Assembly (NCBI RefSeq): GCF_034274695.1
Contig: NZ_CP128362.1
Location: 5,396,501 to 5,460,500, forward strand
Length of the DNA stretch: 64,000 bases
Direction of reading: 5' to 3'
From: Chitinophaga sp. LS1
GTDB lineage: Bacteria; Bacteroidota; Bacteroidia; Chitinophagales; Chitinophagaceae
This document shows, one piece after another, positions 10,214 to 20,132 of the stretch. How positions within the stretch are numbered: the stretch's first letter is position 1; each line of letters opens with the position of its first letter. Position numbers and translations under genes: made by a program. The notes below the pieces were generated by a model. It was not told the origin of the DNA. It did not search any database and saw only the letters and a list, made by a program, of their open reading frames with translations.

Positions 10214-10482
10214 AAATAGGTATAGATTGCTTACAAAGTGCTGTAAATGCACAGACTTGTCCCAAAAAGAGTTAACCTTTTAAGTAAAGGTATAAGTATT
10301 TTTTGAAAATTTCGGGTAAATTATCCAGATGGGGGAATCATACAGATGAATGAGGAGCATCCTTATGAGATGAAATTAAAGTACTTTTTTCCAATTTTCG
10401 ATTCCTCCAATTACCTGATCAACGGAAATAGATAAATTTTCATGGTAACAGGGGGCCAAACGGTGCTACTATGTATATAATT

Positions 10483-10519
10483 AAAAAGTCGCATCAGCTC
10501 TGAACAGACACGACTTTTT
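10483..10519 (-). terminator. Hairpin terminator downstream of the flippase gene
   Basis: A nine-base stem AAAAAGTCG / CGACTTTTT around a 19-base loop, 21 bases past the flippase stop. The A-run on the left gives the U-tract on the minus strand. The rest of the 10214-10540 gap is the AT-rich promoter region of the secreted protein gene. Confidence 0.65.
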
Positions 10520-10540
10520 CTAAAATAATAATATGCAATC

Positions 10541-12040
10541 CTAACTACCTGCTAATTGTCTTATACGTTTTTTAATTGTCCCAAACACCTGCATCGCATC
10601 CTCCGATACCCTAAACTGCAACAGCAGGAACGCATACACCGCAGTAAACACAGTAGACCTCACAATCAATCCCGTCAGCGGATCTGCCGGATTGATCGTA
10701 TACGCCACCAACGGATACACCACCAACGGAAGCACCACTGCCCATATCGTTTTCTTTGTAAAAGGTTGTAGATTATATACCTTATACAAAAATACATACC
10801 TGATTACATTAAAAATAGTCCTTGAAACCAGTGTTGCCAGCGCGGCTCCGACCATTCCCATATGCTTGATCAGAATATACGTTAATGGCAATGTCATTGT
10901 CAACAAGATAATATTTGAATACAACTCAAACTTCCACCTTCTCGAAGTAATAATAATTGCGCTATTCATCCCCGTTCCCAACTCAATTACCTGGTACAAA
11001 CCTAAATAAAACATCACCGGTTTTCCCAAATGATAAATAGGATCTGGCTTTACCCAGTCCAGCAAATTATCCCAGTTCAACATGATCATCGCAAAAATAA
11101 AACTGGATGCAATGAGCAAATTCAACGAAGTCTTCTTATAAATTCTATCAAGTTTCAGAATATCCTTATCCTTCCACGCCTGTGAAATGGGTCCTGCGGC
11201 CATGCTGAGCGCTGCCCTGTATGGCACGGTAATAAAGTTCGAAATGTATTGTGTATTAATAAACACCGACGTGAAACTCAACCCCATCATACTCGAAATG
11301 ATAATCCCATCCATCGTAGTACTCATCAGGGAAATCACATTACTCCCCAGTATAAACAAACTATAAGGCACCATCTTCTTCCACAACCGCTTGGTAAGTT
11401 TGCTGATCTTAAACGACATTTTTAATTGTCTTACGCTCAACAGGTAAATGATCAGTGCCGCAAAAATTACAAAGTATTGAAAGCTGAAGAGGTCGGCGTA
11501 GAGAGGGAAAGAGATCAACCCGCCGATAAAGAGCACATTCAGTATGGTATTGATCCCCCTGAACAGCACTTCTTTCAGGAAGTTGGCTACATGCCCCTTC
11601 TGAATGGTCCAGGTCTGCGCTTCCAGCACCTGGAATAATGTGAGGAACAGTGTGAGCGGGAATACAAGGTAAAAATATTGCACCAGCAGGGGAGCTTTCC
11701 CGATGAACTTCTTGATAATAAAGGGTTTCATGAACGTGCTGAAACTCAGGAATATAATCAGGAAGCCAATGAGGGAAAAGATGAATGAGATGGTGACCAA
11801 CTCACTTTTATTCTCCTTATGAAAGTTCTTGTAGTAAGGGAAAAACTTGACCACGATGGTGTTGGTACCCAGCAGGGCAAAGCTGCTCGAAAGCACCGCA
11901 ATGTCAAGTAGTACGCGGGTTAAGCCAGTTTGGTCAGGTTGAAAATATTTGGCGTAAAGGTAAGTATTCAGCGCTCCTAATAAGAATCCGGCATAAATGA
12001 AAACTGTAGTGATGATACCTTTTTTCCTGATGGTACTCAT
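10541..12040 (-). CDS. Polysaccharide flippase (Wzx/MATE-like), lipopolysaccharide biosynthesis protein
   Basis: A 499-residue integral membrane protein with about 12-14 hydrophobic segments distributed across its length. The N-terminus (IRKKGIITTVFIYAGFLLGALNTYLYAKYF) has the pattern of the polysaccharide-biosynthesis/oligosaccharide flippase family (MVF/MATE clan). Such proteins flip undecaprenyl-linked glycan units across the inner membrane. It is divergent from two glycosyltransferases starting at 12194, so enzyme and exporter genes share the 150-base intergenic promoter region. The exact glycan is unknown. Confidence 0.85.
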   Translation of the reverse strand: MSTIRKKGIITTVFIYAGFLLGALNTYLYAKYFQPDQTGLTRVLLDIAVLSSSFALLGTNTIVVKFFPYYKNFHKENKSELVTISFIFSLIGFLIIFLSFSTFMKPFIIKKFIGKAPLLVQYFYLVFPLTLFLTLFQVLEAQTWTIQKGHVANFLKEVLFRGINTILNVLFIGGLISFPLYADLFSFQYFVIFAALIIYLLSVRQLKMSFKISKLTKRLWKKMVPYSLFILGSNVISLMSTTMDGIIISSMMGLSFTSVFINTQYISNFITVPYRAALSMAAGPISQAWKDKDILKLDRIYKKTSLNLLIASSFIFAMIMLNWDNLLDWVKPDPIYHLGKPVMFYLGLYQVIELGTGMNSAIIITSRRWKFELYSNIILLTMTLPLTYILIKHMGMVGAALATLVSRTIFNVIRYVFLYKVYNLQPFTKKTIWAVVLPLVVYPLVAYTINPADPLTGLIVRSTVFTAVYAFLLLQFRVSEDAMQVFGTIKKRIRQLAGS

Positions 12041-12193
12041 ATATTAAAAGCTCGCTGTGTTTTTTTAAATTGATCTAAAATCCTTTGCTACCAAAAATTA
12101 AAGGTATTCATAATTTCGGATTATTATATCTTGCGGTCTGTCAACAAATATGATGCCTTAAGTACAAGGGCTATTTTTAAGGAGAACCTGAAC

Positions 12194-13150
12194 ATGAAGA
12201 ACCCGGAACAGATAAAAGTCTCGATATGTATTCCTGCTTATAAACAGGTGGATTACCTGCGTCGTTTGCTGGACTCACTGACCACACAGACCATGAAGAA
12301 CATGGAAGTCGTAATTACAGACGATAGTCCAGATCAGGAGGTAGAGCAGTTAGTGAACGAATATGTGCAGGCATTACCCATCCGCTACTATAGAAATGTA
12401 CCTGCCAGGGGGATGCCGGGCAACTGGAATACCTGCCTTGATCTGGCAAAGGGAGCATATATCAAGATCATGCACGATGACGACTGGTTCATGCATCCAC
12501 ATTCCCTGGAGACCCTCTGCAAGGCGCTCGATGACCATCCCACACACGATTTCGCTTATTCTGCTTACTATAATTACTATCTTTTTACTGGTGAGAAAAA
12601 GGAAATGACCTCCCCGGGCTGGTTCAGGAAAGCCTTTGCCAAAGCACCGGTGAATGTATTATTTGATAATCTGGTAGGTCCGCCAAGTGTGGTCATTCAT
12701 CGTAACAAACCTGCTTATCGTTATGACGAAAAAGTACGCTGGACAGTGGATGTAGACTTCTATATCCGATTGTTGAATGCGCATCCGGGGTTTACGTATA
12801 TTCCGGAACCATTGTGCTACGTGGGGATGGGGAAGGAGCAGATTACGGAAGAGGTACATGGGGTGAAAGAAGTATTTATCCCTGAATATTTTTATGTGTT
12901 GCAGAAGATGGGGGATGGGCCTTTCAGAAGTATATTGGTGTACGACTTTTTCTGGCGCCTGATGAGAAATATGAAAATAAAAGGTGTAATGGATATCCGA
13001 AATGCGGGCTATGAAGGACCTTTGCCACTGGTAACAAATTATGTGTTGAGGTGGCAGCGTATCTTCCCTGCGGGATGGTTGAAGTTCGGGCCATTGTCTA
13101 AACTGACGATGGGATTTTCTTTTTTGTTTGCACCTAAACCTAAAGCGTAA
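12194..13150 (+). CDS. Glycosyltransferase family 2
   Basis: 318 residues from the chosen ATG. An in-frame ATG 21 codons upstream is possible, but the GT-A fold begins right after the chosen start (KVSICIPAYKQVDYLRRLLD), and an AGGAG-like stretch lies about 9 bases before it. The DxD-type motif is MHDDDWF, and the ITDDSPD loop binds the nucleotide. It presumably adds a sugar in the cytoplasm to a lipid-linked glycan. The next glycosyltransferase gene starts 3 bases after its stop, so the two are cotranscribed and probably translationally coupled. Confidence 0.88.
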   Translation: MKNPEQIKVSICIPAYKQVDYLRRLLDSLTTQTMKNMEVVITDDSPDQEVEQLVNEYVQALPIRYYRNVPARGMPGNWNTCLDLAKGAYIKIMHDDDWFMHPHSLETLCKALDDHPTHDFAYSAYYNYYLFTGEKKEMTSPGWFRKAFAKAPVNVLFDNLVGPPSVVIHRNKPAYRYDEKVRWTVDVDFYIRLLNAHPGFTYIPEPLCYVGMGKEQITEEVHGVKEVFIPEYFYVLQKMGDGPFRSILVYDFFWRLMRNMKIKGVMDIRNAGYEGPLPLVTNYVLRWQRIFPAGWLKFGPLSKLTMGFSFLFAPKPKA

Positions 13151-13153
13151 TTC

Positions 13154-14158
13154 ATGCAGCTGTCTGTCATTATTGTAAATTATAATAGCCATGGGCTGAT
13201 CAATGATTGTATCGATACGATTGTGAGTCAGACAAAGGAGATTAGTTATGAAGTCATCGTAATAGATAATCAGTCGGTTGCAGGTAGTTTAGCGCAGATT
13301 GTATCGAGGCATCCGTTTATTAAACCTATTGAAATGGGCTATAACGGCGGATTTTCGAGGGCGAATAATGCGGGGTTGCGGGCGGCTGTCGGAGACTATT
13401 TACTGTTACTGAATCCTGATACTTTGATCCTGAATGGAGCCCTGGATAAATGTGTGCAACGCTTCAGCACCAGTGAATTTGCGGCTTGTGGGGTACAGCA
13501 GTTGAATGCGGACCATACTACCCAGATCTCTGGTAATTACTTCATGAAAGGTGGGCTGAATCATTTATTGCCTTTACCTTATTGGGGCAAGGTATTAAGA
13601 TGGGTCGCTTTTAAGATGAAGACGAAGGTACCGAATGTACAACAGGCAAGCAGTGTGCATGAAGTAGATTGGATCAGTGGGGCGTTTTTGATGATAAAGA
13701 GAAGTACGTTGGAAAAAGCGGGCTATATGGATGAAGATTTCTTTTTATATGCAGAAGAAGTAGAGTGGTGTAGCAGGATAAAAAGGATCGGTCAACTCGC
13801 GATTTTCGGTGATATCAATATTGTCCATTTACAGGGCGAGACGACGGGGGAGGCTTTTGATTCGGCAGACAAAGGTTACCAGGGTTTATTTGACAGGAAG
13901 GCCCTGCAGGTAATGCTTTCCAATCATGTGAGAGTACGGAAACAGTTCGGCGTGTTCTGGTTCTTGTTTTTATTGTTGAATTATTCTTTTGCGGTACCGG
14001 TGTTCTTTTTTGGTAGCATGATAGAGAACTTATTGAAGGGCCGTAATCCGTTTAAATATATGCCGCAGGTGTGGGGATTGGCGAAGAATGTTTTTGCATT
14101 GTGGCAATTCAGTCCGATTATTATAAGGAATAAACCGCATTTTTATAAGGTGTTATGA
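13154..14158 (+). CDS. Glycosyltransferase family 2 (rhamnosyltransferase-like)
   Basis: 334 residues. The N-terminus LSVIIVNYNSHGLINDCIDT and the motifs GYNGGFSRANN and LLLNPDT are those of the WbbL/rhamnosyltransferase-like GT2 group, followed by DWISGAFLMIKRS and EDFFLYAEEVEW. The C-terminal hydrophobic stretch (FWFLFLLLNYSFAVPVFFFG) suggests a membrane-associated tail. It lies 3 bases behind the upstream glycosyltransferase and overlaps the next gene by 4 bases (ATGA), forming a three-gene operon. The donor sugar is not determinable here. Confidence 0.88.
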   Translation: MQLSVIIVNYNSHGLINDCIDTIVSQTKEISYEVIVIDNQSVAGSLAQIVSRHPFIKPIEMGYNGGFSRANNAGLRAAVGDYLLLLNPDTLILNGALDKCVQRFSTSEFAACGVQQLNADHTTQISGNYFMKGGLNHLLPLPYWGKVLRWVAFKMKTKVPNVQQASSVHEVDWISGAFLMIKRSTLEKAGYMDEDFFLYAEEVEWCSRIKRIGQLAIFGDINIVHLQGETTGEAFDSADKGYQGLFDRKALQVMLSNHVRVRKQFGVFWFLFLLLNYSFAVPVFFFGSMIENLLKGRNPFKYMPQVWGLAKNVFALWQFSPIIIRNKPHFYKVL

Positions 14159-14592
14159 GAGTGATATTTTTTGTACTGGCTTTAACAGTGGGCGTTTCTT
14201 CTGCCTCGGCCCAAACTTCCGTGAAGGTGGTGCATGAATATTATAACAACGTTTATGAAAAGTTCAATGCCGATGTAGTCAGGGTGCTTCATCTTGTAAG
14301 GGATACGGTTATGGTAGCACCGACCCTAAAGCAATTTTTTTATATAAGAGCGGATAATGGCAACAAACTCACCCTCGATTATCAGCTTTATGAAGATTCC
14401 AGGATTATTTCTGTACAAATCACCGGTCAGACCCGGGATGTGGTTACCTTATATGCCGCCCTTTACGACAGGAAAATAAAAAAGAAGAAACCACCTAAAG
14501 GATATGTAATAAAAAACGATGAGTGGGTACGTATTCAAACAGATAATGTAAAAAATACAAGCAAGATAATCATACAGGCAATCATCTATTAG
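14155..14592 (+). CDS. Small exported protein of unknown function, last gene of glycosyltransferase operon
   Basis: A 145-residue protein with a clear signal peptide (MRVIFFVLALTVGVSSASAQ, cleavage after SAQ). The remainder is predicted beta-rich with a lysine-rich stretch (RKIKKKKPPKG). No family was recognised. It overlaps the upstream glycosyltransferase stop codon by 4 bases, so it is translationally coupled to polysaccharide synthesis genes and may act on the product in the periplasm; that role is inference. A strong hairpin terminator lies about 165 bases downstream. Confidence 0.7.
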   Translation: MRVIFFVLALTVGVSSASAQTSVKVVHEYYNNVYEKFNADVVRVLHLVRDTVMVAPTLKQFFYIRADNGNKLTLDYQLYEDSRIISVQITGQTRDVVTLYAALYDRKIKKKKPPKGYVIKNDEWVRIQTDNVKNTSKIIIQAIIY

Positions 14593-14756
14593 ACATAAAA
14601 GCATTCATGAAAAAGGGAGTTGAGACTGTAAAATTTCCTGTGTTAATGGCCTATGGTAGTGAATTATCTCAATAGGCCCAAAAACCGGGGAAGGAGTTTA
14701 CACAAAATATTTTACATTCCCGGAGTTCACCAACAGGAATGAAAACCATTTTCAGG

Positions 14757-14791
14757 AAAAAAGGAGATCACTTTCGGCGATCTCCTTTTTT
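14757..14791. terminator. Bidirectional hairpin terminator
   Basis: A nine-base stem AAGGAGATC / GATCTCCTT with loop ACTTTCGGC, flanked by A-run and T-run. It lies between the convergent operon ending at 14592 and the YfhO gene ending at 14878, and can serve both. The remainder of the 14593-14877 gap shows nothing else. Confidence 0.85.
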
Positions 14792-14877
14792 ATTTGAACT
14801 TCTTAATTAAGAAGCTTAATTCAATTTTATTAATTCAGGCTCTTATCTTTAAACTCCTTTCCTCAAGCTCCTTTATT

Positions 14878-17346
14878 TTAAGCTACTGCTTTCTTCTTCC
14901 TAAACTCCATCACCACCGCACCAATCAACAACAACAGCACTATCAGAGAACTAAAGAAACCAATTTGATCCCCTAAATAGTAACTCTTTGGATGGAACTT
15001 AAACACAATCTCATGCTTTCCTGCCGGTACTGACAAACCTCTCAGCGCATAATCCACTCTCACATACTCCGTCTCCACACCATCAATATACGCTTTCCAA
15101 CCCTCTTTATAATACACCTCACTAAACACCGCAAATTGTGGCGTAGCCGCATTGGATGTATAACTGATCTGATCCACATCATTCTTCACCAAAGCAATTG
15201 TCGCAGCAGAATCGTACACTGGTTGTGCTTTCACCGCAGCTTTAAAACGCTGATCGATCACCACAGAATCCTTTGTATTCAGATTGTCCAGCGCCTTCAT
15301 TTCCGCATCTGCATTCGGTACCCACACGATATCTTTTACAAACCATGCATTCCCCAACGCCTGCGGATTCCGCTGCACCACCTGCTGTCCCTGCTGACCC
15401 GGAGCAACGATATACTTTGCATTCAGCATATTCAGCACATTGATATTATTCCTGCTGATCTGATTTTCAATCAGATCCTGGTACAATATCAGCTTTGCCG
15501 CATGATATCCACCCACTGAATTATGAAAATAAGAAGTCATCGCATCGCTAAACGGATCACCTTTCGTTACATTAAACACCCTGAAATAAGGATCTTTATC
15601 TTCCGCAATCTGCTGATCAGCCGGTGAAGGACTGAAGTTACCCTGGTATTTGGATTCCTCTACATAATTATCGGAATTCAGGTAACGGGTATCTACCTGC
15701 AGTAAATCAAACAATACCAGTACGATCAGACCACCAGCCAGCCACTGCATCTTGATCTTGTCTTTCAGATAATACCAGATCAGTCCAAATGCCAGCGCAA
15801 ACAAAATGATCGCTCTGAACACATCACTTCTATAAAGGGATGCTCTGTCCGCATGCAATGCACGCATCAGCTGACCCGCTATATCATCACTACCACCCGC
15901 CATCTGCTTGAACTGCTGCGCCATCATCTGATCTGAATTATTAGACCAGCCCAGGGTAACAGACAGTAATAACAGTACGCCTAAGATCACACCCATCACG
16001 ATGCCTGAACGCTTCAGGTTAGCTACCAGGTCTGCTTTCTTCAAAGTAGGATCCAGCAAAGCCTGCAGGCCCAGCACTGCCAGTATGACCAGTGTCAGCT
16101 GTGGGATGATCAGCACCATGCTTGGCGCTCTGAATTTATTGTAGAACGGCAGGTAGTCAAACAGTGCATAGTTAAAGAACGCCAGATTACTACCATAGCT
16201 CATGAGCACTGCCAGTATAGAAATCGCGAGGATCCACCATTTATGCCATGACTTGATCAGTCTGAAACTAAAGATCGCGAGGAAGCAGATCACAATACCC
16301 AAATACACCGGACCGGAAGTACCCGGTTGTTCACCCCAGTACAGTGGCCATGCTTTGATCATCTGATTGGCCTGTTGGTCAGGTACCCCCAGCGATTTTA
16401 GTGTCTTATAGGTCTCGGAACTTTCAGTCAGTTCACCCTGTGAGCTACCACCATACAGGTTTGGTACTACGAACGTAAACGTCTCGAAAATACCATAGCT
16501 CCAGCGGAACGCATATTCCTTATCCAGGCCACTGCCTTTGGTATCGGCAGCTTTCTGTGTGAGTTCTGATTTACCACCCCGAATGGTCTCTTTGGAATAT
16601 TCGTAGGTCGTCCACATAGACATGGTATTCACCGCCATACTCAAACCGGTGGCGGCTATTACCAGCACCCCTGTAATAATGAGGTGTTTATAATCCTTTG
16701 CACGAATGGTATATATGGCAAATACAACCCCCAGTACGGCCAGCAGCAACAGGAAGTAGTAAGTTACCTGCATGTGGTTCGAAGCAATGAGGAGGGACAT
16801 GAACAGTGCGGTGACCGCCACCCCTTTGATGTATTTCTTTTGCGTGAGCATGATAATACCCGCCAGCACAGCAGGCAGGTAACCGATGGCCATCATCTTG
16901 GTGTCGTGACCCGCACCTATGATAATGGGGTCATAACTGGAATAGGCATAGGCGACAGCGCCGAGAAGGCCGATCCAGGAGCGTACACCCAGTACCATAC
17001 AAAGTAGGTAGAAGGAGAGGCCCGCTAAAAAGAAGAAGTTGATCGGCTTAGGCATCCAGAGCGTGAATACTTTTCCGAGGTCGGAAATGTTGAAGGGCTC
17101 GCGGCTTTCCAATACGATCTGGTAGGAAGGCATCCCGCCGAACATACTGTTGGTCCAGAGAGGGGCTTCGCCATGGGCAGCTTTGTAATCAAGCGATTGT
17201 TTGGCCATGGCCTGCCATTGGATATTATCGCCCTGTGTCAGGACCTGTCCGTCCAGCACTGGTTTACAATAGATGATTGCCAGCAACAGGAGTATCCCGA
17301 TTGCGATGATATGTGGCAGAAATTTCTTGAACCAATCAGGTTTCAT
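14878..17346 (-). CDS. YfhO-family membrane protein
   Basis: An 822-residue polytopic membrane protein with an N-terminal and a middle set of transmembrane helices, a large extracytoplasmic domain (about residues 540-770) and a final helix (FFSSLIVLLLLIGAVVMEF). The sequence pattern (GDNIQWQAMAKQSLDY, GGMPSYQIV, FRVFNVTKGDPFSDAM, YVRVDYALRGLSVPAGKHEIVFKF in part) is that of bacterial YfhO proteins. These are GT-C-like, and Gram-positive members glycosylate lipoteichoic acid. In Bacteroidota the substrate is unknown. The position inside a glycosyltransferase cluster supports a role in surface glycan modification. Confidence 0.88.
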   Translation of the reverse strand: MKPDWFKKFLPHIIAIGILLLLAIIYCKPVLDGQVLTQGDNIQWQAMAKQSLDYKAAHGEAPLWTNSMFGGMPSYQIVLESREPFNISDLGKVFTLWMPKPINFFFLAGLSFYLLCMVLGVRSWIGLLGAVAYAYSSYDPIIIGAGHDTKMMAIGYLPAVLAGIIMLTQKKYIKGVAVTALFMSLLIASNHMQVTYYFLLLLAVLGVVFAIYTIRAKDYKHLIITGVLVIAATGLSMAVNTMSMWTTYEYSKETIRGGKSELTQKAADTKGSGLDKEYAFRWSYGIFETFTFVVPNLYGGSSQGELTESSETYKTLKSLGVPDQQANQMIKAWPLYWGEQPGTSGPVYLGIVICFLAIFSFRLIKSWHKWWILAISILAVLMSYGSNLAFFNYALFDYLPFYNKFRAPSMVLIIPQLTLVILAVLGLQALLDPTLKKADLVANLKRSGIVMGVILGVLLLLSVTLGWSNNSDQMMAQQFKQMAGGSDDIAGQLMRALHADRASLYRSDVFRAIILFALAFGLIWYYLKDKIKMQWLAGGLIVLVLFDLLQVDTRYLNSDNYVEESKYQGNFSPSPADQQIAEDKDPYFRVFNVTKGDPFSDAMTSYFHNSVGGYHAAKLILYQDLIENQISRNNINVLNMLNAKYIVAPGQQGQQVVQRNPQALGNAWFVKDIVWVPNADAEMKALDNLNTKDSVVIDQRFKAAVKAQPVYDSAATIALVKNDVDQISYTSNAATPQFAVFSEVYYKEGWKAYIDGVETEYVRVDYALRGLSVPAGKHEIVFKFHPKSYYLGDQIGFFSSLIVLLLLIGAVVMEFRKKKAVA

Positions 17347-17551
17347 ATAGTTATGTACTTGTTTATGAGTGCGTAAAGGTAATATATTATGGAATATATA
17401 ATAAGTTGGTGATGGTGGGTGGTAAATGGCGGATATTAATCCATGGGTGTACCATTGGGTCTATTCAGTCCATCCGGGAAACTGAATTCATTGCTGGTGA
17501 TGGATGCCATTAACTGAACAATTCCTGCCCATGCAATCCCTTATTCCTTTA

Positions 17552-18484
17552 TTAATGCGCCTCCGGCAAATGTACCGGTTCCCAGAACCCTTTCAATACA
17601 TCAATCCTGAACTGAATCACCGGCCATGACTTAGCCGGCTTTCCCTGCAATAAATAATATCCCCCAATCACTACCGAAGCACCTAGCTTAAATAAGTACT
17701 CTATCCCTTTCTTAAAAGTCGCCCCGCTACCTTTCTCCTTCATCCTCACCTTTTCCCCACGGCCAATCCCGGAAGCTACCCTGTACATATACTCAGAAGT
17801 TAACTTCTTCACTTCCACCACATGATGCACAATTACCGTCGGATCGTACCAGATCACCCCACCTCTCTCAATCAGTTTATAAAAGAACTCCTTTCCTTCA
17901 CCACCAATCCTCAAAGTCCCTTTGACTCCCGGCAAACTGGTATTAAACCCTTTCACCGCAAAGAAATCCTCCCTTTTCACAATCATATTAGATTCCAATG
18001 GATAGCGCCCGTTGTCAAACGGCTTCGTCTCCGGACTATAATCAAAATTCCCCACCAGGGAAGATACATAATGCGACATCCACTTTGGCTCAGCAGGGAT
18101 ATATCTTGGAATAATACGTCCGCCGAGACCGGTGGCATCCGGATGTGTATCAAAGAAAGTTATGATATTCTGCAAATACCCCGGCATGGCCACAGCATCG
18201 TCATCCATACAGCAGATCAATTTGCCGGTAGACAATTCCGCCCCGGTATTACGGGCATAGGAAGCACCCTGACGTTTTTCCAGGTGGTAGGAGAGCTGCA
18301 TATCCGGGTGGGTAGCGATGTATTCCCTTACTTTTTCGGCAGTATTATCCTGGCTATTATTGTCCACCACAATCACCTCATACAGTTTCTTGTCAAGGTC
18401 CTGCTGGTATAGGCTATCGATGGCCTGTATAATATAGGCCTCCCTGTTATAAGAGCATATGACTATGGAAATTGCAATTTGCAT
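17552..18484 (-). CDS. Glycosyltransferase family 2
   Basis: A 310-residue GT2 enzyme. The N-terminus AISIVICSYNREAYIIQAID is the first Rossmann-like strand, VVDNNSQDNT is the nucleotide-binding loop, RQGASYARNTG is the conserved helix and CMDDDAV is the DxD-type motif. There is no signal peptide. It lies 205 bases upstream (in transcription terms downstream) of nothing obvious and is separated from the YfhO gene on the same strand, so the two may be cotranscribed. It is divergent from the small membrane protein gene at 18591. Confidence 0.88.
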   Translation of the reverse strand: MQIAISIVICSYNREAYIIQAIDSLYQQDLDKKLYEVIVVDNNSQDNTAEKVREYIATHPDMQLSYHLEKRQGASYARNTGAELSTGKLICCMDDDAVAMPGYLQNIITFFDTHPDATGLGGRIIPRYIPAEPKWMSHYVSSLVGNFDYSPETKPFDNGRYPLESNMIVKREDFFAVKGFNTSLPGVKGTLRIGGEGKEFFYKLIERGGVIWYDPTVIVHHVVEVKKLTSEYMYRVASGIGRGEKVRMKEKGSGATFKKGIEYLFKLGASVVIGGYYLLQGKPAKSWPVIQFRIDVLKGFWEPVHLPEAH

Positions 18485-18590
18485 GGGCAGTTGTGTTTTT
18501 TCGAATTCTGATCAGCACAGAATAAACCATGCCAATCACAAATTTTTTTTGAAGAAAGCAAAATAACTGTAATTTATCCGAAATTTCAAC

Positions 18591-18872
18591 ATGGACAGGT
18601 TACGATTCTTTTTAAAACTGGCTTTTATCTGCAACCTGTTTTTCGTGCTTGCTGAGGTATCCCGATACATTGATATAAAGGATAATTTTGGCGAATTATT
18701 GAAATTCGTGCTGCCGATGGGGATGTTTGTGGCGTTTCCGCTGAATCTGATCACTTTGATCATCGCGGTTATTATGCTGATCAGACATAAGCTGAGCGTG
18801 GCGCAGCTGCCACCATTCGTATTTATTATAAATCTTCTTATCTTACTTCTTCAATTCTACTTCCTTTTCTGA
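18591..18872 (+). CDS. Small three-helix membrane protein, unknown function
   Basis: 93 residues with three hydrophobic segments (about residues 5-24, 37-63 and 72-93) and few charged residues. The family was not recognised. Its stop codon TGA shares its last base with the ATG of the queuosine-precursor transporter gene (TGATG), so the two are translationally coupled. It may be an accessory subunit of that transporter, but this is inference from position only. The start ATG is the first in frame. Confidence 0.72.
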   Translation: MDRLRFFLKLAFICNLFFVLAEVSRYIDIKDNFGELLKFVLPMGMFVAFPLNLITLIIAVIMLIRHKLSVAQLPPFVFIINLLILLLQFYFLF

Positions 18873-19654
18873 TGATAAACAATTTACTGAAAGATAAGCC
18901 GACGAAACTATTCCTGATCTTCTGTAGTTTCTTCGTGGCGAATGCATTGATTGCTGAGTGTATAGGTGGTAAGATCTTCTCTCTTGAAAGGCTTTTAGGC
19001 CTGCCTGTACATACTTTCACCATTTTCGGGTATCCTGGGTTGTCATTCAATCTTACCTGTGGGGTGTTGTTATGGCCATTGGAGTTTGTGCTGACGGATG
19101 TGGTGAATGAGTATTTCGGGCCGAAGGCTGTAAGAAGGATCTCTTATATTGCTGTGGGGTTAATTTCTTATGCTTTCCTGATGTTTTATATCGCGATCAA
19201 GGTACCGGCGGCTGATTGGTGGCTGGGATCCAGCGTACAGGATGGGGTACCGAATATGCAGGATGCATTTGGAAGTATATTCGGTCAGGGCATGTGGATT
19301 ATCTTTGCGAGTATCATGGCGTTTTTGGTGAGTCAGATTGTGGATGTGACGGTGTTTCATCGTATTAAGAGAGCGACAGGAGAGAAACATGTGTGGCTGA
19401 GGGCTACCGGATCTACTATTATTAGTCAGCTGGTGGATAGTTTTATCGTATTATTTATAGCATTCAAAATAGGGAAGGACTGGAGTTGGCAGCAGGTGTT
19501 GGCGATTTGTGTGGTGAACTATAGTTATAAGTTTATTATGGCGATTGCGCTAACCCCGTTAATTTACTTTTTAGAAGGACGGGTGGAGAAATATTTGGGT
19601 AAGGAGACGACGACCAGGATGAAGGCCGCTGCTATGGGGAAGGAAGAGGCATAA
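18872..19654 (+). CDS. Queuosine precursor transporter (VUT/YhhQ family)
   Basis: A 260-residue inner-membrane protein with six or more hydrophobic helices. Family hallmarks are the segment FNLTCGVLLWPLEFVLTDVV with its NEYFG follow-up and VWLRATGSTIISQLVDSFIV, which match the DUF165/VUT family of preQ0/preQ1 importers that feed tRNA queuosine synthesis. The start ATG overlaps the stop of the upstream membrane gene by one base. No preQ1 riboswitch was recognised in front of the pair. A 56-bp tandem repeat array begins right after the stop codon. Confidence 0.9.
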   Translation: MINNLLKDKPTKLFLIFCSFFVANALIAECIGGKIFSLERLLGLPVHTFTIFGYPGLSFNLTCGVLLWPLEFVLTDVVNEYFGPKAVRRISYIAVGLISYAFLMFYIAIKVPAADWWLGSSVQDGVPNMQDAFGSIFGQGMWIIFASIMAFLVSQIVDVTVFHRIKRATGEKHVWLRATGSTIISQLVDSFIVLFIAFKIGKDWSWQQVLAICVVNYSYKFIMAIALTPLIYFLEGRVEKYLGKETTTRMKAAAMGKEEA

Positions 19655-19655
19655 G

Positions 19656-19866
19656 GAAAGAGGATTGAGGGAAGGTTGGACAGAAACGGGAATAAGGGGA
19701 AGAGGTAAAAGGGAAGAGGATTAATGGAAGGTTGGGCGGAAACGGGAATAATGGGAAGAGGTAAAAGGGAAGAGGATTAATGGAAAGTTGGAAGGAAACG
19801 GGAATAATGGGAAGAGATATAAGGGAAGAGGATTAAGGAAATGTGTTAGGGAAACGGGAATAAAGT
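19656..19866 (+). repeat. Four tandem copies of a 56-bp purine-rich repeat
   Basis: The landmark agaggatt recurs at 19659, 19715, 19771 and 19827, an exact 56-bp period. Units share gggaagaggatta, gaaggttgg, gaaacgggaata and gggaagaggtaaaa with a few changes. Almost all bases on the plus strand are purines. The stretch has no coding frame. The following 19867-20132 is AT-rich with no feature except the start-proximal motif noted at 20097. Confidence 0.9.
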
Positions 19867-20132
19867 GTAAAAATCACAGTTTAATCGGACAGATATTATA
19901 ATTTGGTAAGAAGTTTATCTTACACTTATTGTAAAAGATAAATTAATCTATTTCAAAAACTCGTTTCACGAATCAAAGTTTCAAAAACCTCAACTCAGTC
20001 GTTTTTTGATTATAAGCTGGTCAATTATTTACCTGTCTATCCAATAATTAATCGGATTTAGCACATTTTAGTAAATTGTAAGTAAATAATCATAATTTCA
20101 AAAAACGTTGGATTTCAATTAAAATAATATCG

